This document shows, piece by piece, positions 8,063 through 16,886 of a DNA stretch of 27,547 nucleotides. The translations under genes and the position numbers were made by a program. The notes below the pieces were generated by a model. The model saw only the letters and a program-made list of their open reading frames with translations, made no database searches and had not been told where the DNA came from. Source of the DNA: a bacterium (GTDB lineage: Bacteria; UBA9089; JAHJRX01); assembly GCA_030017825.1 (NCBI GenBank), contig JASEGW010000005.1, forward strand, positions 1 to 27,547, given 5' to 3'. The first letter of the stretch is position 1; every line of letters begins with the position of its first letter.

Positions 8063-9259
8063 TTACCTCTCCAAAAACCACTTCATTATTTTATATCCCT
8101 CTTCAAAATATAATGCACTATTTTTAGCACTTTCTTCATTAAAACTACTTATCTCATCTTTTTTTATAGAAGTTCCGTAAACTATAAAAGGAACCGGTTC
8201 TCTACTATGAGTTTTTGTAGAAAGAGGAGTATAATGATCTGTAATTAACAACATTTTATACTCCTTATGCTCTTTAATTCTATCTAAAATTACACCTACT
8301 ACTTTTTCGTCTATCTCCTCAATGGCCTTTATTTTTTCTTTTAATTCTCCATTATGAGAAGCTTCGTCAGGAGCTTCAATATGAATATAAACTAAATCAT
8401 GGTTTTTTAAAACTTCTAAGGCATGATTTGCTTTAGATAGATAATCTGTATCATAATATCCAGTAGCTCCAGGGACATCTATTACTTCAAAACCCATACA
8501 GATACTTATTCCTTTTATTAAATCTACTGCAGATATATTTGCCCCTCTCAAAGAATATAAATCATTGAATTTAACCATAGAAGGCAAATAGCCTAAACCC
8601 CAAAGCCAGATCATACTTACTTCTTTTTTATTATGTAATCTTCTCACTAAATTTAATTCGTTTTCTTTTAAAATATTTTGAGAATTAAACATTATTTCTG
8701 TTAGTATTTCGCTACGAGGGCCCTTAGGTAAATACTCTATAATACTTTTCCCTGTAATATCATGAGGAGGAGTACACTTTATATCTTTAAAACTATTCAC
8801 AGGAATAAGAGAAGTGATCATTAAATTGCGATAACTTGTTCCTAAATAAAATTCTACATCATGCTTACTCATTTTTTGATTTAGTAAATCAATAAACTTT
8901 TCAGCCTCAAAAGTATCAATATGGCCAGCGCTATAATCTGCCATTCTTCCATCTTCAATACTTACTAAATTGCACCTAAAAGCCACCTCATTCTTTTCTA
9001 AGGTAATTCCTTTACTTATAGCCTCCAAGGAAGCTCTTCCAGTATAATAGGTATGAGGATCGTAGCCTAATACAGAAAGATTAGCCACATCGCTTCCTGC
9101 AGGTAAATCATTTGGAATAGTCTTGGCAAGCCCCACTACTCCTTCTTGAGCCATTTTATCAAAATTTGGAGTATGAGCTACTTGTAAAGGAGTCTTGCCA
9201 CCAAGCTCTTCTATGGCATAATCAGCCATTCCATCTCCGACTATTATGATATACTTCAT
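8063..9259 (-). CDS. apgM-family phosphomutase-like protein, probable homoserine kinase
   Basis: A 398-residue alkaline-phosphatase-superfamily protein of the cofactor-independent phosphoglycerate mutase (ApgM, COG3635) family. MKYIIIVGDGMADYAIEELG opens the chain, and the PAGSDVANLSVLGYDP block (about 53-68) holds the candidate catalytic serine. IHIEAPDEASH, LLITDHYTPLSTKTHS and PVPFIVYG are the metal and phosphate site motifs. The ATG was chosen because an AAGGAAAAG site precedes it; a frame extension of 19 codons upstream looks untranslated. A branch of this family is the proposed homoserine kinase in organisms lacking thrB. Here it lies between thrC and aspartate kinase, with no thrB in the cluster, so I favour that role over glycolysis. 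It is an inference from context. Confidence 0.8.
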   Translation of the reverse strand: MKYIIIVGDGMADYAIEELGGKTPLQVAHTPNFDKMAQEGVVGLAKTIPNDLPAGSDVANLSVLGYDPHTYYTGRASLEAISKGITLEKNEVAFRCNLVSIEDGRMADYSAGHIDTFEAEKFIDLLNQKMSKHDVEFYLGTSYRNLMITSLIPVNSFKDIKCTPPHDITGKSIIEYLPKGPRSEILTEIMFNSQNILKENELNLVRRLHNKKEVSMIWLWGLGYLPSMVKFNDLYSLRGANISAVDLIKGISICMGFEVIDVPGATGYYDTDYLSKANHALEVLKNHDLVYIHIEAPDEASHNGELKEKIKAIEEIDEKVVGVILDRIKEHKEYKMLLITDHYTPLSTKTHSREPVPFIVYGTSIKKDEISSFNEESAKNSALYFEEGYKIMKWFLER

Positions 9260-9352
9260 AACTTTTCCTTGACTTTTAACATTATGTATTGTAAGAAACG
9301 CAAAACAACATCTCAAAGTTCAAAGATTTTTAATTTTCAGTTTTCAATCTTC

Positions 9353-9525
9353 AATAGACTTACTGCGAAATAACAGCAATAGATACAAAAAAGCTCATAG
9401 ATGCCTGCAATGGCTGGAGTTATTCAAAAATTGTTGATTTTTTAATAAATAGCTCTATTGCCTTGTCAGTAAAGAAATTATAGCATTTTTGTAAAATAAC
9501 TGATTTATTTCGCAGTAAGTCTATT
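9353..9525. mobile_element. 173-bp MITE-like element with perfect 21-bp inverted ends
   Basis: AATAGACTTACTGCGAAATA at 9353-9372 (plus one more A) recurs exactly, inverted, at 9505-9525. The interior is AT-rich without an open frame. TTC flanks both sides (9350-9352 and 9526-9528), a possible 3-bp duplication. It sits in the 352-base gap between thrC and the apgM-like gene. The rest of the gap shows only a degenerate outer inverted repeat (TGTAAG at 9290 and its partner near 9611) and no gene. The perfect ends suggest recent movement by a transposase encoded elsewhere. Confidence 0.75.
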
Positions 9526-9611
9526 TTCTTAATTTCATTTTATCTCATTAACAATTTTAAGAATTTTTTGCAGAAGTAAATTACGCTTTGCGTTTTGGGT
9601 TTTATGTTTCC

Positions 9612-10673
9612 TTACAATCCCATTATCCTCAATATCTCTTCTTTCTTTGCCAAAACTGTTGTAACTTCCTTGCTTTCTTTTATGGCTCGATCCGGGTCTT
9701 TTAGGCCATGGCCAGTAAGAATTCCTACTATAGTAGCTCCTTTGGGAAAATAACTCTCTTTATTCTTCTTAATTACTCCAGCAATAGAAGCTGCTGAAGC
9801 TGGTTCTACAAAAATACCTTCTAAATTAGCTAATAGCTTATAAGCTTCTAAAATTTCTTCATCAGTCACCTTCTCTATTACTCCTCCAGATTCGTCTCTT
9901 GCTGCCTCTGCTCTTTTCCAGCTAGCTGGATTTCCTATTTTTATAGCTGTAGCTATAGTTTTTGGATCCTCTATTATTCTCCCTTCTACAATAGGAGCAG
10001 CTCCAGCAGCCTGAAAACCTATCATTTTAGGAAGTGCATCAATTTTTCCACATTTTTTATACTCCTTATATCCCATCCAATAAGCCGTAATATTGCCGGC
10101 ATTTCCTACTGGAATAGCATGATACTCTGGAGCCTCTCCCAAAACATCACAAATTTCAAAAGCCCCTGTTTTTTGTCCCTCTATTCTAAAAGGATTTAAA
10201 GAATTAACTAAGGTTACCGGATAATTATTAGTAATCTCTAAAACCAAACTTAAAGCCTCATCAAAATTTCCTTTAATAGCTAAAACCAACGCTCCATAAA
10301 TTAAGGCTTGGGCTAATTTTCCTAAAGCAATAGCTCCTTGCGGAATCAACACTACACATTTTAACTTTCCCTTAGCAGCATAAGCTGCTGCTGAGGCAGA
10401 AGTATTTCCTGTAGAAGCACACATAATAACTTGGGAACCTTCTTCCTTGGCCTTGGATACAGCCATAGTCATTCCTCGATCTTTAAAAGAAGCTGTAGGA
10501 TTTAAGCCTTCATATTTGAGACATACTTTAAGATCATTCCCAAGATAACTACTTAAATTTGAAGCAAAGATTAAAGGAGTATTTCCTTCATTTAGAGTTA
10601 CAATAGGAGTATTCTCATTTACTGGTAAAAATCCCCTGTATTTATTAATCACTCCATAGTCTTCTCTATTCAT
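9612..10673 (-). CDS. thrC: threonine synthase
   Basis: PLP enzyme that converts O-phosphohomoserine to threonine. The 353-residue length fits the short class. The PLP lysine is K64 in NPTASFKDRGM; the phosphate-binding ASTGNTSASAAAYA loop is near 84-97; PVGNAGNITAYW and GILTGHGLKDP are also present. Its ATG overlaps the stop of hom by four bases (ATGA), and a GAGG site lies just upstream, so the two are translationally coupled. Its substrate needs a homoserine kinase, most likely the apgM-like product downstream. Confidence 0.96.
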   Translation of the reverse strand: MNREDYGVINKYRGFLPVNENTPIVTLNEGNTPLIFASNLSSYLGNDLKVCLKYEGLNPTASFKDRGMTMAVSKAKEEGSQVIMCASTGNTSASAAAYAAKGKLKCVVLIPQGAIALGKLAQALIYGALVLAIKGNFDEALSLVLEITNNYPVTLVNSLNPFRIEGQKTGAFEICDVLGEAPEYHAIPVGNAGNITAYWMGYKEYKKCGKIDALPKMIGFQAAGAAPIVEGRIIEDPKTIATAIKIGNPASWKRAEAARDESGGVIEKVTDEEILEAYKLLANLEGIFVEPASAASIAGVIKKNKESYFPKGATIVGILTGHGLKDPDRAIKESKEVTTVLAKKEEILRIMGL

Positions 10674-11971
10674 TCCATTTCCTCTACTCTAATTAATACT
10701 GACTTTGCTTTTATAATCTTCAACTTATTAATTTCAACAAGAGCCTTTCTTATATTCTTTTCTAAGGCTTTGTGGGTAAGCATTACCACAAAAGCTACAT
10801 TCTCCTCTAAAGGTTCCTTTTGAACTACAGAAGCTATGCTAATATTATTATCTCCTAATATACCAGCAATTTTAGCTAACACTCCCGGATGATCTACAGT
10901 AGAAAATCTAATATAGTATTTTAATTCTAATTCATCTGTAGGTAGCAACTCTTTCTTTTTCTCTCTTTGCCCCAAAAAACTTCTAAAATTTGTATTGCTA
11001 TCTTTAATTTTGCTGGCAATAGCTGCAACATCACTAATCACCGCTGAAGCTGTAGGTAGTTCTCCTGCCCCCATTCCATAAAAAAGCAGGTCCCCTACAT
11101 TATCTCCTCTAACATACACAGCATTATATGCTCCCTCTACTTTTGAGAGCAGATGCTTTTTAGGAATCAAGGTAGGATGAACTCTTAAGTCAATCTTATT
11201 ATCCACAATCCGTCCAATAGCTAATAATTTTATAGTACAACCAAACTCTTCTTGGGCATACATACAGTCCTCTAAAGTTATTTCAGTAATTCCTTCCACA
11301 TATATTTCTTCCACGCTTATATTTTGTCCAAAGGAGAGAGAAGAGATTATAGCTAACTTATGAGCACTATCTTTACCATTAATATCTAAAGAAGGATCTG
11401 CCTCAGCATATCCTTTCTTTTGAGCATCAATTAAAACTTTTTTAAACTTTCTCTTTTCACTGCTCATCTTGCTTAAAATATAATTGCAAGTCCCATTTAA
11501 GATGCCATTTATGGAAAGTATTTGATTTCCAGACAAACCTTTAGTAATAGATAGAATTAGAGGAATTCCTCCGCAAACAGAAGCTTCAAAATATACTCCT
11601 ACATTAGATTCTTTGGCAGTTTCTATAATCTCATCCCAATGTTTAGACAAAAGAGCTTTATTGGCCGTAACCACATGCTTGCCTTTTCGTAAAGCAGTAA
11701 GAACATAAGTTCGAGCAAGTTCATATCCTCCAATAAGCTCAATTATTATGTTAATCTCTTCATCATTTAGTATTTCTGAAATATCATCACTTAAATTTAT
11801 ATTTGATAAATCAAGATCTCTTTTCCTCTCTAAATCAATATCCACTATTCTCTTCAGGCATAAATCTACCCCTAATCTCTCTTTAAATAGAGCTTGATTC
11901 TTCTGAAAAATCTTTACTACCCCTGCGCCTATTGTTCCAAGTCCTATTAAACCAATATTAATTTTGTCCAT
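10670..11971 (-). CDS. hom: homoserine dehydrogenase
   Basis: Reduces aspartate semialdehyde to homoserine with NAD(P)H. The 433 residues show the nucleotide-binding GLIGLGTIGAGVV at 7-19, VVTANKALLSKHW, GGIPLILSITKGLSGNQI with the substrate loop GILNGTCNYIL, and YAEADPSLDINGKDSAHKL. A C-terminal ACT domain begins near 345 (YYIRFSTVDHPGVLAKIAGIL), so feedback inhibition by threonine is likely. It is the first gene of the threonine group; AGGT about 11 bases before the ATG is a modest ribosome binding site. The aspartate semialdehyde dehydrogenase gene (asd) is not in the window. Confidence 0.96.
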   Translation of the reverse strand: MDKINIGLIGLGTIGAGVVKIFQKNQALFKERLGVDLCLKRIVDIDLERKRDLDLSNINLSDDISEILNDEEINIIIELIGGYELARTYVLTALRKGKHVVTANKALLSKHWDEIIETAKESNVGVYFEASVCGGIPLILSITKGLSGNQILSINGILNGTCNYILSKMSSEKRKFKKVLIDAQKKGYAEADPSLDINGKDSAHKLAIISSLSFGQNISVEEIYVEGITEITLEDCMYAQEEFGCTIKLLAIGRIVDNKIDLRVHPTLIPKKHLLSKVEGAYNAVYVRGDNVGDLLFYGMGAGELPTASAVISDVAAIASKIKDSNTNFRSFLGQREKKKELLPTDELELKYYIRFSTVDHPGVLAKIAGILGDNNISIASVVQKEPLEENVAFVVMLTHKALEKNIRKALVEINKLKIIKAKSVLIRVEEME

Positions 11972-12068
11972 TGTTTATAATTACCTAAATCATAGATTTT
12001 CTATGCAATGTATTTTCTAAGACCACCAAATTAGTTGATTTTTAATTCCTCTTTATATATATAATCTA

Positions 12069-12968
12069 CTAAAACCTCATCATCTCTCTTAATCTTTCTA
12101 CTCTTTCTATAACTTCTTCTTTCCTAACTGTCTTTAACCTTCCAAGACTAAAGTCTTCTACATTAAAAGAAGCTAAAGCTGTTCCATAAGCCATAGCCTC
12201 TTTTATTCTATTAAATCCGATATCTTCCACGCTAGCTAAATATCCCATAAAACCACCCGCAAAAGTATCCCCTGCTCCAGTAGGATCTATAACTTCTCTT
12301 AAAGGATATGCAGGCAACGAAAAATACCCCTCTGAATGAATGGTAACTGATCCATACTCTCCTCTTTTTACTATTATACATTTCAAACCCCAAGAAATTA
12401 TCTTTTCCATAGCTTTATTTATATTGTGTTCTCCAGAAAGCTGCTTTGCTTCAGCATCATTTATAATCATTATATCAACTTCTTTAATTGTTTTAAGTAA
12501 AGCTTCTTTTTTATTATCAATCCAGTAATTCATGGTATCAAGAGCTATAATCTTAGGGCTTTCTACTTGTTGCAACACATTTAATTGTAATGCAGGATCA
12601 ATATTAGCTAAAAATACACATTTTGCATCTTTATAGTCTTGAGGAAGAGTAGGATTAAAAGAAGCAAAAACATTAAGCTGGGTATCTAAAGTATTGGCTT
12701 CATTAAAACTTTGGCTATAAGAACCTGACCAACGAAAAGTTTTTCCTTCTTCTGTTTTTAATCCCTTAATATCAATTCCTCTGTTCTTTAAATACTCCAT
12801 ATGCTCTTTAGGAAAATCACTTCCTATTACTCCAACTAGTTTAACCTGAGTAAAAATACTAGCTGCTGTAGAAAAATATACTGCCGCTCCTCCTAATACA
12901 TCACTTGCTTCAGCAAAAGGAGTCTTAACCGAATCTAAAGCAACTGAACCTACTACTAATAAACTCAT
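12069..12968 (-). CDS. PfkB-family carbohydrate kinase
   Basis: A 299-residue ribokinase-like kinase; substrate unknown. It opens with SLLVVGSVALDS, has the early GGAAVYFSTAAS substrate region near 26-37, and ends with the catalytic DPTGAGDTFAGGFMGYLAS motif (Asp base and anion hole, about 228-246). I chose the internal ATG because an AAAGGAAAG site precedes it. The frame extends 14 codons further upstream as a Lys/Arg-rich stretch without support. The EVDIMIINDAEAKQLSG stretch (about 159-175) is usual for a nucleoside/sugar kinase branch that is common in uncultured and thermophilic bacteria. It ends 97 bases before hom and may share that transcript. Confidence 0.88.
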   Translation of the reverse strand: MSLLVVGSVALDSVKTPFAEASDVLGGAAVYFSTAASIFTQVKLVGVIGSDFPKEHMEYLKNRGIDIKGLKTEEGKTFRWSGSYSQSFNEANTLDTQLNVFASFNPTLPQDYKDAKCVFLANIDPALQLNVLQQVESPKIIALDTMNYWIDNKKEALLKTIKEVDIMIINDAEAKQLSGEHNINKAMEKIISWGLKCIIVKRGEYGSVTIHSEGYFSLPAYPLREVIDPTGAGDTFAGGFMGYLASVEDIGFNRIKEAMAYGTALASFNVEDFSLGRLKTVRKEEVIERVERLREMMRF

Positions 12969-13061
12969 ATCTTTCCTTTCTATCTTTTTTCTCAATCTAT
13001 TATTACCCAAAGACTACAAGGTATAAAGTTATAAGTTTCTCAAATTTTACTTAAAACTTAC

Positions 13062-13080
13062 GTAACTATTCAGCATAAAC
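13062..13080. repeat. solo end of the GTAA-type MITE
   Basis: GTAACTATTCAGCATAAAC matches the first 19 bases of the 68-bp elements at 24329 and (one mismatch) 20884, but the sequence then diverges and no right end is found nearby. It is best read as a truncated copy or a scar in the gap between coaE and the pfkB-like gene. Confidence 0.6.
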
Positions 13081-13114
13081 CTAAGTTTAAAAATTAGTTA
13101 TTATGAATTTTTCT

Positions 13115-13732
13115 TTATTCATGTAACTTGATTTTCTTTAATGTCTCTTTTTCTATCTCCTCAAAAAGCATTTTAACTTTATCCTCTAATTCTTCCACCT
13201 TACCATTATTGCAAAGAATCCAATCAGCCTTCTTACTTTTTTCTAAAAGAGACATCTGAGATTTTATTCTATCTTTAGCCTCTTTAATGCTTAGCTTACT
13301 TCTTCTCCTTAATCTTTCTAATTGAACTTCTTCATCAACATATACTACAATTATTTTATCTACAATATCTTCAAAACCAGCTTCAAAAAGCAAAGGAATA
13401 TCTAAAACCACTATATCTTTACTTTTAAGCTCTATTAATCTTTCTTTTATCTTTGTTAGAATAACTGGATGGGTAATATTATTTAATATTTTTCTTTTTT
13501 TAGAAGTATTAAAAATTATTTTTGCTAATTTGCTTCTATCTATTGCTAAATTTTTATCTAATATTTTCTCTCCAAATGCTTCTATAATTTTTTTCCAGGT
13601 ATCTTTTTGGGGGTGAATTATTTCCTTAGCTATTTTATCAACATCTATTATTTCTAAATTAAAGTTACTAAATATTTTAGCTACCGTTGTTTTCCCGCTA
13701 GCAATGCCACCTGTTAACCCTATCACTAACAT
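13115..13732 (-). CDS. coaE: dephospho-CoA kinase
   Basis: Last step of coenzyme A synthesis: phosphorylates dephospho-CoA at the 3' hydroxyl. The 205-residue protein has the P-loop GLTGGIASGKTTVAKIF at about 5-21, IIDVDKIAKEII around 29-40, and the core VVLDIPLLFEAGFEDIVDKIIVV. ERLRRRSKLSIKEAKDRIKSQM, the lid region, comes next. No strong ribosome binding site is visible before its ATG, 12 bases from the galT stop, so it may be read by coupling with galT. The C-terminus is slightly extended and Lys-rich. Confidence 0.95.
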   Translation of the reverse strand: MLVIGLTGGIASGKTTVAKIFSNFNLEIIDVDKIAKEIIHPQKDTWKKIIEAFGEKILDKNLAIDRSKLAKIIFNTSKKRKILNNITHPVILTKIKERLIELKSKDIVVLDIPLLFEAGFEDIVDKIIVVYVDEEVQLERLRRRSKLSIKEAKDRIKSQMSLLEKSKKADWILCNNGKVEELEDKVKMLFEEIEKETLKKIKLHE

Positions 13733-13744
13733 ATAATTATACTT

Positions 13745-14740
13745 TTAAGATTCTCTTAAATATTCAGCAGCAACTTCTGGTGCTGTGGGGTTAATATAAA
13801 AACCAGAACCCCACTCAAAACCAGCTACATTTACTAATTTGGGCATAATTTCCATATGCCAATGATAATCTTCTAAATCTCCTCGTAAAGTAGAAGGAAT
13901 GTTGTGAATAATATAATTATAGGCAGGATTAGAGAGAGCCTTTTTAATTTTGGCTAAGGTTGACTTTAATATTTTAGCTAAATCTTCTACTTCTTTTGGA
14001 GTAATTAATGCAAATTCAGCTCTATGCTTTTTGGGAATAATGCAAACTTCAAAAGGAAACCGAGAAGCATAAGGGGCAAAAGATAAAAAATACTCGCTTT
14101 CTATTATCACTCGTTCCTTAGTCTTGATTTCTTGGCGAATGATATCGCAAAATATACATCTTTCTTTATATCGATAGTATTGGAGAGATCCCTTTAATTC
14201 TTCTTTAACTCTTTTGGGAACAATAGGAGTAGCTATTAATTGAGAATGAGGATGAGATATAGTAGCTCCTGCTACTTTACCGTGATTTTTAAATATTAAA
14301 ATATATTTAAGATGATTATCCTTCTTTAAGTCTACAATACGATCTCGATAAGCCCAGATGATTTTTTCTACATAATGATCTTCCAAATCAGCAGGAGTTT
14401 TTAAATGATCAGGAGAGTCAATGATAACTTCATGGGCACCAAGACCATGCATCTTGTCATAAATACCTACTGCTTGTCTATCCAAAGTACCTTCAATTTG
14501 AAGAGCAGGAAATTTATTAGGAACAACTCTTGTCCACCAGCCAGGGGTATTGGGTTTGGTATTTGTTTCTCGATATGACAATATTTCTGGTGGAGTCAAT
14601 CTTTCATTCCCCAAACAAAAGGGACAATTTTTAGGATTAGTATCTGGAACATCTATCTTAAAATCTGAAGGTCTCTTACCTCTTTCGGTAGCTATTATAA
14701 CCCATCTTCCAACTATAGGATCTCTTCTTAACTCAGGCAT
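13745..14740 (-). CDS. galT: galactose-1-phosphate uridylyltransferase
   Basis: Moves UMP between UDP-glucose and galactose-1-phosphate in the Leloir pathway, through a covalent uridylyl-histidine. The 331-residue protein has the active-site HPHSQ at 163-167 (H165 is the nucleophile) and zinc ligand pairs CPFC (39-42) and CIFC (195-198). A second HIT-like half contains EDYHWHMEIMPK. The ATG five codons inside the longest frame was chosen because AAAGGAG lies just before it. galK and galE are absent. It follows ptsI, but a link between the PTS and galactose is not shown. Confidence 0.92.
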   Translation of the reverse strand: MPELRRDPIVGRWVIIATERGKRPSDFKIDVPDTNPKNCPFCLGNERLTPPEILSYRETNTKPNTPGWWTRVVPNKFPALQIEGTLDRQAVGIYDKMHGLGAHEVIIDSPDHLKTPADLEDHYVEKIIWAYRDRIVDLKKDNHLKYILIFKNHGKVAGATISHPHSQLIATPIVPKRVKEELKGSLQYYRYKERCIFCDIIRQEIKTKERVIIESEYFLSFAPYASRFPFEVCIIPKKHRAEFALITPKEVEDLAKILKSTLAKIKKALSNPAYNYIIHNIPSTLRGDLEDYHWHMEIMPKLVNVAGFEWGSGFYINPTAPEVAAEYLRES

Positions 14741-14873
14741 AAATTCTCCTTTCATTAAACTTATAAATTATTTAGATAATAGTTCAGTTAACCATAGGAA
14801 ACACAAAGAAAAACAATCCTTGTTATTAATAAATCTATTTTATATCTTTATTTGCTCTGTATCGAATGGTCGT

Positions 14874-16625
14874 TTATTTATAATTTATTTTTTCTTTTAC
14901 TTTCTTTTTAATTACCTCCTCCACTTCCTCAGGAGTAGAAAAATCTAAAATCACAGAAACTAACTCCTTAGCTTCATGTATAGTGGTATTTCTAATTACC
15001 TCTTTAACTTCAGAAATAGATAAAGCACTCATGCTAAATTCATCTAAACCCATTCCTAAAAGTGGAATAGCATAAGCAGGATCGCCAGCCATTTCTCCAC
15101 ACATACCTACCCAAATCCCTTTTATATGAGCAGCTTCAATAATAAATTTAATTAAACGAAGAATAGCAGGATGGGAGGGATTGTATAAATAAGCCAATCT
15201 TTCACTTCCTCTATCCACAGCTAAAGCGTATTGGATTAAATCATTGGTTCCAATACTAAAAAAATCTACCTCACTTGCTAAAATATCTGCACATAAAGCA
15301 GAAGAAGGGGTCTCAATCATTATTCCTACTTCCATACTTTCATCAAAAGCTATTTTTTCTTCTCTTAATTCATGCTTTACTTCTTCTATAATCTTCTTAA
15401 CCTGAATAACTTCATTTATACAAGTAATCATAGGAAACATTATTTTTATTTTTCCATGTTTACTCGTTCGAAAAATAGCTTTAAGTTGAGTTTTAAAAAC
15501 ATCAGGATACTCTAAACATAATCTTATAGCTCGCAATCCCAGCGAAGGATTCATCTCCTGGGGAAGATTTAGTTGAGATGCAAACTTATCTCCTCCTACA
15601 TCAATAGTTCTAATAATTACTGGATAAGGGTTCATTTTAGAAACTACTTTTCGATATTCCTCAAATTGTTCATCTTCAGAAGGTAGTTCATTTCTATCTA
15701 AAAACATAAATTCGGTCCTATATATTCCAATACCCTCAGCTCCATAATTTTTAACAAAATCTACTTCTTCAGGAATCTCTATATTAGCTGTAATTTCAAC
15801 TCTATAGCCATCTAAAGTTTGAGCTGGCAAATCTTTTAAAAAGGTTAAACCTTTGATAAATTCATTTAATTTTTCCCTTCTTTTTTCATATTCTAATAAA
15901 GTTTCGTTGTCAGGATTTACAATTACAATTCCACGACTTCCATCGACTATCAATAAATCTCCACTACGAACCCAACTACTAATATCTTTAATTCCCAATA
16001 CAGCTGGAACCTCTAAAGCTCTAGCCATAATGGCCGTATGAGAAGTTTTGCCTCCAATTTCGGTGACAAAACTAATTATTTCACTTTTGTACATATTAAC
16101 AGCATCAGCAGGAGATAAAGTATGAGATACCACAATTACTTCTTCTTGAATATCAGCTAAGGTAATCTTCTTGGTATCTACTAAATTCTGTAAGATTCTT
16201 CTTCCAATATCATAAACATCAGAAGCCCTCTCTCTCATATAATCATCATCTAAAGCATTAAAATTAGAAATTAATGACTCCAACACACTCCATAAAGCAT
16301 ATTCCACATTAATCTTCTCTTTTCTTATCTTTTGTATCACCTCAATAATTAAAAATGGATCTTCTAAAACTAAAAGATGCGCCCCAAAAATATCTGCATA
16401 TTCTTTACTCATCTCTTTAGCTACTTTTCTTTTCACCTCTAATATTTCATTTTTAGTTCGTTGCACAGCTTCTTTAAATTGATCAATTTCCTCTTCTGTT
16501 TGAGATTCAGAAACTTCATAGCGAGCAACTTTATATTTCTCTATATCATATAAAAAAGCTCTTCCAATAGCTATTCCTGGAGATGCAGCAATTCCCGAAT
16601 ATAACAATCTATCACTCCTCGCCAA
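14874..16625 (-). CDS. ptsI: PTS enzyme I (phosphoenolpyruvate-protein phosphotransferase)
   Basis: Cytoplasmic enzyme that takes phosphate from PEP and passes it to HPr. The 583-residue protein opens with GIAASPGIAIGRAFLYD. It has the active histidine H196 in EIGGKTSHTAIMARALEVPAV and the PEP-binding barrel with YRTEFMFLDR, GTNDLIQYALAVDRG and C509 in CGEMAGDP. All key residues are intact, so the enzyme should be active. Its ATG lies inside the end of the HPr gene (14-base overlap), giving a coupled ptsH-ptsI pair. The 118 bases after its stop, before galT, hold no recognised feature. Confidence 0.97.
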   Translation of the reverse strand: MARSDRLLYSGIAASPGIAIGRAFLYDIEKYKVARYEVSESQTEEEIDQFKEAVQRTKNEILEVKRKVAKEMSKEYADIFGAHLLVLEDPFLIIEVIQKIRKEKINVEYALWSVLESLISNFNALDDDYMRERASDVYDIGRRILQNLVDTKKITLADIQEEVIVVSHTLSPADAVNMYKSEIISFVTEIGGKTSHTAIMARALEVPAVLGIKDISSWVRSGDLLIVDGSRGIVIVNPDNETLLEYEKRREKLNEFIKGLTFLKDLPAQTLDGYRVEITANIEIPEEVDFVKNYGAEGIGIYRTEFMFLDRNELPSEDEQFEEYRKVVSKMNPYPVIIRTIDVGGDKFASQLNLPQEMNPSLGLRAIRLCLEYPDVFKTQLKAIFRTSKHGKIKIMFPMITCINEVIQVKKIIEEVKHELREEKIAFDESMEVGIMIETPSSALCADILASEVDFFSIGTNDLIQYALAVDRGSERLAYLYNPSHPAILRLIKFIIEAAHIKGIWVGMCGEMAGDPAYAIPLLGMGLDEFSMSALSISEVKEVIRNTTIHEAKELVSVILDFSTPEEVEEVIKKKVKEKINYK

Positions 16626-16881
16626 ATTTATTTTCTATTAAAATAGTCAATTCTCCTAAAAGCACTTCTTCGTCTTTGCCTACAGTTTCTATTATTATTT
16701 CTTTTCCACAAGTTACGGCAAGCATCATCATTCCCATTATACTTTTGCCGTTCACCTTTCTTTGCTCTCCTTTTATTTTCACAAATATTTCTGATTCATA
16801 TTTATTGGTAGTTTGTACAAACAAAGCTGCTGCTCTGGCATGTAACCCTAACTTATTTTTGATTTTTATTGTTTTTTCCAT
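16612..16881 (-). CDS. ptsH: HPr phosphocarrier protein
   Basis: Small relay protein that carries phosphate from enzyme I to IIA. From the ATG chosen it has 89 residues, with phospho-histidine H14 in KLGLHARAAALF and a serine S47 in VNGKSIMGMMML, the position that HPr kinase modifies in Firmicutes and many other phyla. The usual proline after HAR is replaced by alanine (HARAA), a known variant outside Firmicutes. A TTG three codons upstream overlaps the IID stop and is an alternative start. Ser46-type regulation is possible, but no hprK is in the window. Confidence 0.93.
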   Translation of the reverse strand: MEKTIKIKNKLGLHARAAALFVQTTNKYESEIFVKIKGEQRKVNGKSIMGMMMLAVTCGKEIIIETVGKDEEVLLGELTILIENKFGEE

Positions 16882-16886
16882 AAACT

